This document shows positions 1-8,500 of a stretch of DNA of 21,966 bases, one piece after another (the first letter of the stretch is position 1; each line of letters starts with the position of its first letter). A model generated the notes under the pieces. That model ran no database searches, was not told the origin of the DNA, and saw only the letters and a list, made by a program, of their open reading frames with translations. Source of the DNA: G039029935 sp039029935 (GTDB lineage Bacteria; Chloroflexota; Anaerolineae; Caldilineales; Caldilineaceae); the NCBI GenBank assembly GCA_039029935.1, contig JBCCFC010000040.1:1-21966 (forward strand), read 5' to 3'. The translations under genes were made by a program, and so were the position numbers.

Positions 1-11
1 ATTAACGTTCT

Positions 12-59
12 CAGTGACGCTACCAGTGACGCTACCAGTGACGTAGCCAGTGACGTAGG
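12..59. repeat. 12-bp tandem direct repeats (4 units)
   Basis: Four units of CAGTGACGnnnn start at 12, 24, 36 and 48 with exact 12-bp spacing, followed by a degenerate CAG at 60 and the tail GTATC. The same unit and the same tail recur at 14931-15000. The array lies about 230 bp upstream of the first surface-protein gene. It may be a protein-binding array, but the function is unknown. Confidence 0.85.
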
Positions 60-171
60 CAGCGTATCATCAACGGGAATCTTAAGACAAAAACGTGTTT
101 ACCCGATGCCTTATAGAGACGTCATAGCTGCCTGCATAATGGCAATAAATAACTCATGTCGCAACATCAAT

Positions 172-185
172 ACCTTACATAAGGT
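172..185. promoter_or_regulatory. Inverted repeat, possible operator
   Basis: ACCTTACATAAGGT is a perfect 6-bp-arm inverted repeat with a 2-nt centre, about 105 bp upstream of the ATG at 290. A second, AT-rich inverted repeat (AATATTAA at 247-254 and TTAATATT at 269-276) ends one base before the ribosome binding site, so its hairpin could affect translation. Neither matches an operator I recognise. The rest of 60-289 shows no gene. Confidence 0.3.
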
Positions 186-289
186 CCGTATCTGTGTATT
201 TCTATATCCGCATTCAGAAAGATGCAGACACGAAAGACACATTGAAAATATTAAAATACTTATTTGTGTTAATATTAAAAGGAAAAGCA

Positions 290-1021
290 ATGAATAAATT
301 AAATCAAATCAAATATATAACTACATTTATTTTCATACTCACGCTGAGTTTCATCCCACATCAAACCCAAGCCCAATCTTTGGACATCACCTACGGCTTT
401 GTCCGTGACACCGCTGACCCGCAACTCGTCACTGCCATTGCCTATCCCCAATTCACCTCCGATAACATAACCATTGCCACCGCCCAATTTACAGTCCTAT
501 TACCAACGGGAACAGCCACCGAGCCAACGATACCCGTCGCACCGGAGACAGGCACATTCACCGATATCACAGGTATCTGGCAAGCCCTCAAACTCACGCC
601 CGATGCGTGGTCTGCGGCCAGCGAAAACGCCAACGACCTCGAAGGCTTTGACCTCTATCAGGTGACACTGCAAAACTCACCCGAAATCGTCGCCAATAGC
701 GGTGGCCGCATCCCTCTCTTCTCCTTCCGTTTGGCCGAGTCGTGTGGGGAAACCAGCGGGCGTGTCCTCGCCAACGACGAAACGATTCAGCAGGAAGTGC
801 GTGAACTCTTTGGCAACGTCAACAACCAGATGTCTATGAGTATTGACGATGCACCTGCGGCTGATGTCTATCGTGGTAATTCTACCGATGCCAGCGAGAT
901 TTGTTCATCGCCGATGGTGGCGGATAGCGGTGAGAACACAACGACCGGTGGTGATGCAGGTGTGCCTACGACCGGAGAGACGGGCGATAGTAGCGTATAT
1001 TTGCCAGTTGTGATGCGGTAG
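290..1021 (+). CDS. Exported surface protein with one novel ~175-aa domain
   Basis: This 243-residue protein starts at ATG 290. AAAAGGA (277-283) lies 6 nt upstream, and the in-frame codons further upstream lack a good ribosome binding site. A signal peptide covers residues 1 to about 30 (basic start, hydrophobic core, likely cut after TQA). The body is one copy of an unrecognised domain that begins ITYGFV, contains LYQVTLQNSP and PLFSF, and ends with FGNVNNQMSMS; the same domain occurs twice and three times in the next two surface proteins. A Gly/Thr-rich linker then leads to the C-terminal tail YLPVVMR. Alternating hydrophobic residues suggest a beta-sandwich, perhaps cohesin-like, but this is only a guess. 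It is the smallest member of the family here and probably lies outside the cytoplasmic membrane. Its function is unknown. Confidence 0.85.
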   Translation: MNKLNQIKYITTFIFILTLSFIPHQTQAQSLDITYGFVRDTADPQLVTAIAYPQFTSDNITIATAQFTVLLPTGTATEPTIPVAPETGTFTDITGIWQALKLTPDAWSAASENANDLEGFDLYQVTLQNSPEIVANSGGRIPLFSFRLAESCGETSGRVLANDETIQQEVRELFGNVNNQMSMSIDDAPAADVYRGNSTDASEICSSPMVADSGENTTTGGDAGVPTTGETGDSSVYLPVVMR

Positions 1022-1031
1022 ATAGTAAAGG

Positions 1032-1103
1032 GTTGAAGAGTTGAAGAGTTGAAGAGTTGAAGGGTTGAAGGGTTGAAGGGTTGAAGAGTTGAAGAGTTGA
1101 AGA
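1032..1103. repeat. Octamer tandem repeat, 9 copies
   Basis: Nine copies of GTTGAAGA or GTTGAAGG follow each other without gaps, starting 10 bp after the stop codon of the first surface gene. The last base runs A,A,A,G,G,G,A,A,A along the array, so it probably grew by unit duplication. It lies between two convergent genes. Confidence 0.9.
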
Positions 1104-1106
1104 ATG

Positions 1107-1169
1107 AACTATTAACTATCAACTATCAACTATCAACTATCAACTATTAACTATTAACTATCAACTATC
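1107..1169. repeat. Heptamer tandem repeat, 9 copies
   Basis: Nine copies of AACTATC or AACTATT run from 1107 to 1169. The array overlaps the 3' end of the minus-strand nuclease gene: the final codons (IVDS) and the TAA stop at 1154-1156 are made from repeat units. It resembles the short tandemly repeated heptamers known from cyanobacteria and other large bacterial genomes. Confidence 0.9.
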
Positions 1170-2728
1170 TCCTGTTTCCAATCAACCAGCCCTTTTTTGT
1201 TGGTATCAAAGTTGGCGCCGACCAATGTGATTTCCTTGCCACGCAGTCGATATTTTTGGTAATACTGCTTGTCCATCGTCTGCTGAAGCGCGGTTTGGGC
1301 GTCATTATCAACCTTGAACTCAAAGATGTAAATGCGGTCACTGAGTTCAATCACGGCATCAATACGCCCGATGTTGGTTTTCATTTCGGTCTCAACACGA
1401 GTGCCAAGCAGGACAAAGATCATGTAGAAGAGGGCCTGATAAAATTTTTCATACTTGAGGTGTAGGCTGTAGTCGATGGCCGCAAGGAAGACATTGAGGG
1501 TATCAAAAAATTCAGCCAGGTTGTGGGTACGTAACGCACGGGTCAGACGACGCAGATGGCTATTATTGAGCGTCTTTTTACGCCCACTATAGGCTTTGAG
1601 CAGGTAGGTGACAAAGGCTTGTCGCACCTCTTGGTTGGGGTAGCTGTAGATAAATGACTCAAAGAGGTCATCTTCATCATCAATTTCTTCCTTGATAGTG
1701 ATGTAGCCCGTTTGCGCTAGAAGTGGGTTAATTTCAAGGTTATCAATCTCATAGGTACTCATGGTGAGGTCATCAATTTCAACGGCATCAAGTTCTTGCA
1801 AGTCGTAATCTTCTTCTTGCAAAAGGTTGATAAGAAAGGTGGGGGTTCCCGTCGAAAACCAGAAATTGGCAAAGCGTTGCTGTTTGAGTGCCATCATGGT
1901 CGAGAATGGATTATAGACCCGTTCCGGATTGGCTGAAAAACGAAAGCCGTCATACATGCCACGCATGTTATCCAGCAAATCATCGAACGTTAGCCCCTCT
2001 TTGGCGGCAAAACGGTCGATATATTCATGGAGGTGTTCTCGCAATTCATCTTCGGTGATACCCAATGCTGTGCCATAAAGCGGATGCATGGTGATGTCCT
2101 CTAGGTTATTCATCATCGAAAAGATGCCAACTTTGCTAAATTTGCTGATGCCTGTAATGAAGACAAAGCGCCAATAGGCATCCAACCCTTTGATAATCCC
2201 ATAGAAGTTGCGCAGCGTGTTGCGAATGGCAATGGCCGTATTCATATCGAGTAGGTTGTCTGTGATGGGCTTGTCATATTCATCAATGAGCAAGACAACT
2301 TTGCCATCATGTTTGGCCGCAAGCTGGTGGACCAAATCAGTAAAACGCTCCTGATAGTCAACCCCCTCTAGCTCAATAGCGTAGTCTTTGGCCGATTTTC
2401 TCAGAAACGAGTCCAGTGCCTCCTCCAGTTTTGTGACGGTGCTGACGCCTTTGAGACTAAAGTCAAAGCGAATCACAGGATACGATTGCCAGTCATAATC
2501 GGCACTGTCAATCCATAGCCCCTTAAACAGCTCGCGGTTGCCGCGAAAGAGTTCGTCCAAGGTGGAAATCATGACGCTCTTCCCAAAGCGACGAGGGCGC
2601 GAGATAAAGTAGATGCCCTGCGGCGGATAGACCAAATTGTAGATGTCGCGGGTCTTGTCAACATAGACAAAATTGCCCTCAATCAGAGTACGGAATGTTT
2701 GCGCACTGGTGTTAATTAATTTTGGCAT
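1154..2728 (-). CDS. AAA-ATPase-like / PD-(D/E)XK nuclease family protein
   Basis: This 524-residue protein belongs to the two-domain family with an AAA-ATPase-like N-terminus (Pfam PF09820) and a PD-(D/E)XK nuclease C-terminus (PF08011). Visible marks are the P-loop-like RPRRFGKS at about residues 44-51, a Walker B-like LLIDEYDKP near 145-150, the family motif FITGISKFSK, and a nuclease core with Asp in GRIDAV near 458 and FEFK near 468-471. All key residues look intact. I chose the ATG at 2728 because upstream codons are made of the CAACCTG heptamer repeat, and the usual family start MPKL follows at once. It is divergent from the 2835 gene, with about 106 bp between them, and convergent with the 290 gene. 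The biological role of this family is not established; it is often multicopy, and mobility or defence has been suggested. Nothing suggests that it acts on the surface proteins around it. Confidence 0.9.
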   Translation of the reverse strand: MPKLINTSAQTFRTLIEGNFVYVDKTRDIYNLVYPPQGIYFISRPRRFGKSVMISTLDELFRGNRELFKGLWIDSADYDWQSYPVIRFDFSLKGVSTVTKLEEALDSFLRKSAKDYAIELEGVDYQERFTDLVHQLAAKHDGKVVLLIDEYDKPITDNLLDMNTAIAIRNTLRNFYGIIKGLDAYWRFVFITGISKFSKVGIFSMMNNLEDITMHPLYGTALGITEDELREHLHEYIDRFAAKEGLTFDDLLDNMRGMYDGFRFSANPERVYNPFSTMMALKQQRFANFWFSTGTPTFLINLLQEEDYDLQELDAVEIDDLTMSTYEIDNLEINPLLAQTGYITIKEEIDDEDDLFESFIYSYPNQEVRQAFVTYLLKAYSGRKKTLNNSHLRRLTRALRTHNLAEFFDTLNVFLAAIDYSLHLKYEKFYQALFYMIFVLLGTRVETEMKTNIGRIDAVIELSDRIYIFEFKVDNDAQTALQQTMDKQYYQKYRLRGKEITLVGANFDTNKKGLVDWKQEIVDS

Positions 2729-2749
2729 AAAAATAAAGTCCTTTCTGTG

Positions 2750-2777
2750 CAACTTACAACCTGCAACCTGCAACCTG
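2750..2777. repeat. Heptamer tandem repeat CAACCTG, 4 copies
   Basis: CAACTTA is followed by three CAACCTG units in the gap between two divergent genes. Both promoters must lie in or beside it, but I see no convincing -35/-10 pair. Read as protein on the minus strand, it gives a spurious extension of the nuclease N-terminus. Confidence 0.8.
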
Positions 2778-2834
2778 TACAAAAAGTATAAGTCAAACGT
2801 TCTGCTTTGTCAAAGGAATCAAAGGAAAGAAAAA

Positions 2835-4843
<2,009 letters not shown>

Positions 4844-4902
4844 GTTTTATTTCGATTTTACGAAAATAATGCATACATTTTTGTTTGCTATACACTGGCA
4901 CA

Positions 4903-5060
4903 CGTTCAGTAAACACACCCCGTGCGGGTCTTAGGAATAGCGATTATTTAACTTACATACGTTCAGTGAACATGCCCCGTGCGGGTCTTACATACGTTTA
5001 GTTAGCGCGCCCCGTGCGGGTCTGATCCAAATGGTTAAGTTATTTAATTGCTGTTCCTAA
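4903..5060. repeat. Three 29-nt hairpin repeats, two enclosed by a 24-bp imperfect inverted repeat
   Basis: Units at 4903-4931, 4960-4988 and 4995-5023 begin CGTTYAGT and all end in the identical CCCCGTGCGGGTCT. Each holds the small inverted repeat CCCG-TG-CGGG, and the middle unit also holds GTTCA-G-TGAAC. The DNA between units 1 and 2 (4931-4954) is the reverse complement, at 20 of 24 positions, of 5037-5060, so units 2 and 3 sit inside a long inverted repeat. This could be a small non-autonomous mobile element or a structured RNA. No gene is visible in the whole gap from 4844 to 5524. Confidence 0.75.
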
Positions 5061-5187
5061 CCGGAATGCATATCACACCATTGCATATCACATCTATGTC
5101 TTGAATACTCTTGCAAATATTTTTAATAAAAAATAAAAAAGTTGTTTTAGACAGCTAAATGAAAGAATAAAACCTATATTTATCCAT

Positions 5188-5193
5188 TATAAT
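5188..5193 (+). promoter_or_regulatory. Candidate -10 element TATAAT
   Basis: A perfect TATAAT lies in an AT-rich stretch upstream of the largest gene. No good -35 hexamer is present 16-18 bp upstream, so this is only a candidate. If it is used, transcription would start near 5200 and give a leader of about 325 nt with several hairpins. Confidence 0.35.
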
Positions 5194-5206
5194 AGAAATG
5201 CAAGCA

Positions 5207-5353
5207 CGACAATTGTCGCAGCACTTTAGAAAATTTCGTAAAGTCGTTTGCAGAGTTTTTCCGGCAATTTGCGCTAGTGGGGTAAGACCTTTGGGAGATG
5301 TCCAGAGACGCCTTGGTATGTCGAAAGCATCAACGGACACGACCCAAAGGTCT
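5207..5353 (+). promoter_or_regulatory. Candidate structured 5' leader (multiple hairpins)
   Basis: Three helices follow each other. CGACAATTGTCG at 5207-5218 is a perfect palindrome. ACTTTA (5223-5228) pairs with TAAAGT (5239-5244). AGACCTTTGGG (5285-5295) pairs perfectly with CCCAAAGGTCT (5343-5353). The last helix continues inward, after a 3x3 internal loop, with TGTCC (5299-5303) pairing GGACA (5335-5339). A run of seven T follows at 5386-5392. It matches no riboswitch class I could recognise. The reading frame on the opposite strand here shows no protein-like character. Confidence 0.45.
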
Positions 5354-5524
5354 AATCTTGCACACTACTAGACGACAAAGAGCCATTTTTTCCATAAGTT
5401 AAGGCGAGGGGGGCAAATCGCAAATCTGCCTCCCCGCCACTCACGCATCTTGGTAAGACAACAACGCGCTCAGAAACATCGAATCGGTTTTACTTTGTTT
5501 GCACTCAAAAAGAAGGAATTCGGT

Positions 5525-8500
5525 ATGCAACACCAACAACGGGCAAAGGCTGATCATCCGCATGAACGGCCACAAATGCAGAGGCAACGCCGCCTCAATC
5601 AACACAGTGGGTGCAGTAAGCACAGGGGGTACAGTAAGCACAGGGGGCGACAACGGACATATTTACTACCTGTCGTCACGCTTGTCGCCATACTCGTAAC
5701 CATCACCGCACTTTGGTCAACGCCATTTGTGCAGGCTGATACCTCAGAGATACCAGCGACCGCTGATCAAACGGACCAAATCACCTATGGCTTCACCCAA
5801 GATGCCAACAACCCACTCATGCTCACAGCGGTCGCCTACCCAGACTTCACCTCGAATAATGTGACCATCGCAACGGCGCAATTTACCTTTCTTGTGCCAG
5901 AGGGTGTTGTGCTGGACCCGGCGATTCCCGATGCGCCAACAGCGGGCAGTTTCACCAACATCAACGGTGTTTGGGAAGCACTCAAACTGACACCATCGGT
6001 GTGGAACGGCATTGGACAGAACGAGGCTGACTTAGAGGGCTATGACCTCTATCAGGTGACATTGCAAAACTCACCCAGCGTCGTCACCAGCGCAAACACA
6101 GCGATTCCGCTCTTCTCATTCGAGCTAACAGCCGATTGTAGCAGCAGCAATGTACGCGTCCTGTCCAACGATGAGGCGATTCAACAGGCCATCGTGGGGA
6201 TTTTTGGCAATGTCAACAACCAGATGTCAGCAAGTGTCGATGATGGTGCTGCCGCTGATCTCTATACAGGCAATGACAATGCTTCAGCCTCATTCACGTG
6301 TCCGCTCTTGGGGCAAGATCAGGGTGAAAATCAGGACGAAAATCAGGACGAAAATCAGGGCGAAAATCAGGGGCAGTCAGGGATCACCTATAGCTTCACC
6401 CAAGACGCCAACAACCCCTTACATCTAACAGCGGTTGCCTACCCAGATTTCACGTCAAACAATGTCACCATTGCCACAGCACAATTTACCTTTTTGGTGC
6501 CAGAAGGCGTGGGGCTGGCCCCAGCCATTCCAGATGCACCAACAGCGGGCAGTTTCACCAACATCAACGGTGTCTGGGAGGCATTGAAACTGACGCCATC
6601 AGTGTGGAATGGCATTGGGCAAAACGCGGCGGACTTGGCGGGCTATGACCTCTATCAGGTGACATTGCAAAACTCACCCAGCGTAGCTGCCAATGCAGGC
6701 ACAGCCATCCCTCTCTTCTCATTTGAGTTGACGGCTGACTGTGGAAACGAGAGCAATGTACGCATCCTCAACAATGACGAGAATATCCAGCAGGCCATTG
6801 TGGGTGTCTTTGGCAATGTCAACAACCAGATGTCAGTCAGCGTTGACGACGAACCTGCTGCCGACCTTTACACAGACAACGACAATGTATCGGCATTTCT
6901 CCCCTGTCCCATCTTGTCACGGCCAGAGATTGTCTATGGCTTTACACAGGATGCCAACGACCCGCTGCTGATTACAGCCGTTGCCATTCCTGACTTTACA
7001 TCGAGCAATGTCACGCTGACCACAGGGCAGTTCACGTTCTTGCTGCCCCAGGGGACAACCACAGCACCCGTCATTCCAGAAACACCCAATTTGGGCAAGT
7101 TTACCGACATCACGGGCGAATGGGATGCGACGCGGTTGACACCTGGAGGATGGAACAATCAAGGCAACCAAGCATCTGACTTGCAGGGGCAGGACCTCTA
7201 TCAAGTGACATTGCAAAATTCACCAGAGATTACCACCAACGACGGTGTGCCGATTCCGCTCTTCTCATTCCGTTTACCCAACGACTGTGATAGTGGCGAC
7301 ATCATCATCCTGACCAATGACAACAGCATTCAGCAGGCCATTCTTGATGACTTTGGCAATGCCAACAACCAGATGTCCATGAGTGTCAATGATGCACCTG
7401 CTAGAGATCTCTATGTTGGGCATGACAACGACACCGCTATATTGCGTTGTTTGCTGGACCCCAAGGGCGTCATCAGCGGTCTGGTCTTTGATGATCAGGA
7501 TGAAGATGGCATTCGTGATGGCGTCGATAATGGTCTGGCAGGGGTCGAGGTCAAGCTCTTGGATGACAACGACAGCGAGATCGCTTCCGTGAATACAAAC
7601 GCCATCGGACTCTATGAATTTGATGATGTCGAGCCGGGTACATACACCGTCCAAGTGGTTGCACCCGCTGGAAAGGTCTTTAGCCCACAGGATGTTGGCA
7701 TCAATGACAATGTGGATAGTGATGTCGATGCCAGTGGTCTCTCAAATACGTTGACGATTGCAGCGGACGACGATATCGCAGTGGATGCAGGGCTGATCCC
7801 CGAAGGTACACGCTCGTTTACCTTTGAGGCCAGCATCGAAAATCAAGATGCAGACACACTGGGTGATGCCGTCCAAACCACGACAGGCGCACCGCTCAAC
7901 TTTGGCTATGAAGTCGTCAATACTGGCGACCAGCCCATCGAATGGCGCACGCTCAATGATAACGTTTATGGCAACTTGACCAACGAATGTAACCTGCCCA
8001 CAACGATTCCTGTTGCAGGTAGTGCCATGTGTACCATCATGCGCAATGCAGCCGATGCGCCAAACGGGACCATGAATACAGGCTCGGCCACCATCTTTAA
8101 CACAGGCACAGCCAACGACGATGGGTGGTACATCACCAATGACGAAACAGGTATTTTCAGTGGCCGTGTCTTCAACGACAAATTGCAGGATGGTCTTCAA
8201 GACGCCATTGATACAGGCATTGCGGGTATCCAAGTCCGTCTATTGGACATCATCGGCAACGAAATTGCCACAACAGTCACAGCACCGGATAACCCCGGCA
8301 CACCAGCAGATGAAGCGGGCACATACCAGTTCACGGGTGTCACCCCAGACCAAGGTTTCCGCATCGAGTTTGTCGTCCCCAATCCAGACAGCTATATCAC
8401 GCTCAAAGATGAGGGCAACGATGACACCATCGACAGCGATGCCAACCCCACCAGTGGACGTACCGATATTGTCAACGTTGGCGCAGGGCAAACACTTGGC

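Noticed and set aside
194..289. Longer N-terminus for the first surface protein
   Set aside because: It would bury the signal peptide, and the ATG at 290 has a good ribosome binding site.
2729..2782. Longer N-terminus for the nuclease protein
   Set aside because: The extra codons come from the CAACCTG heptamer repeat, and the family-typical start MPKL follows at 2728.
4903..5023. 29-nt repeats as a short CRISPR
   Set aside because: The gaps between units are 28 and 6 nt, the 5' halves of the units differ, one gap belongs to an inverted repeat, and no cas gene is near.
5155..5340. Minus-strand 61-codon reading frame as a gene
   Set aside because: It shows no ribosome binding site or recognisable sequence, and it coincides with the inverted repeats of the leader.
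5427..5440. CCTCCCCGCCACT shared with about 14813-14825
   Set aside because: The match is about 13 bp without extension on either side, too short to claim relatedness.
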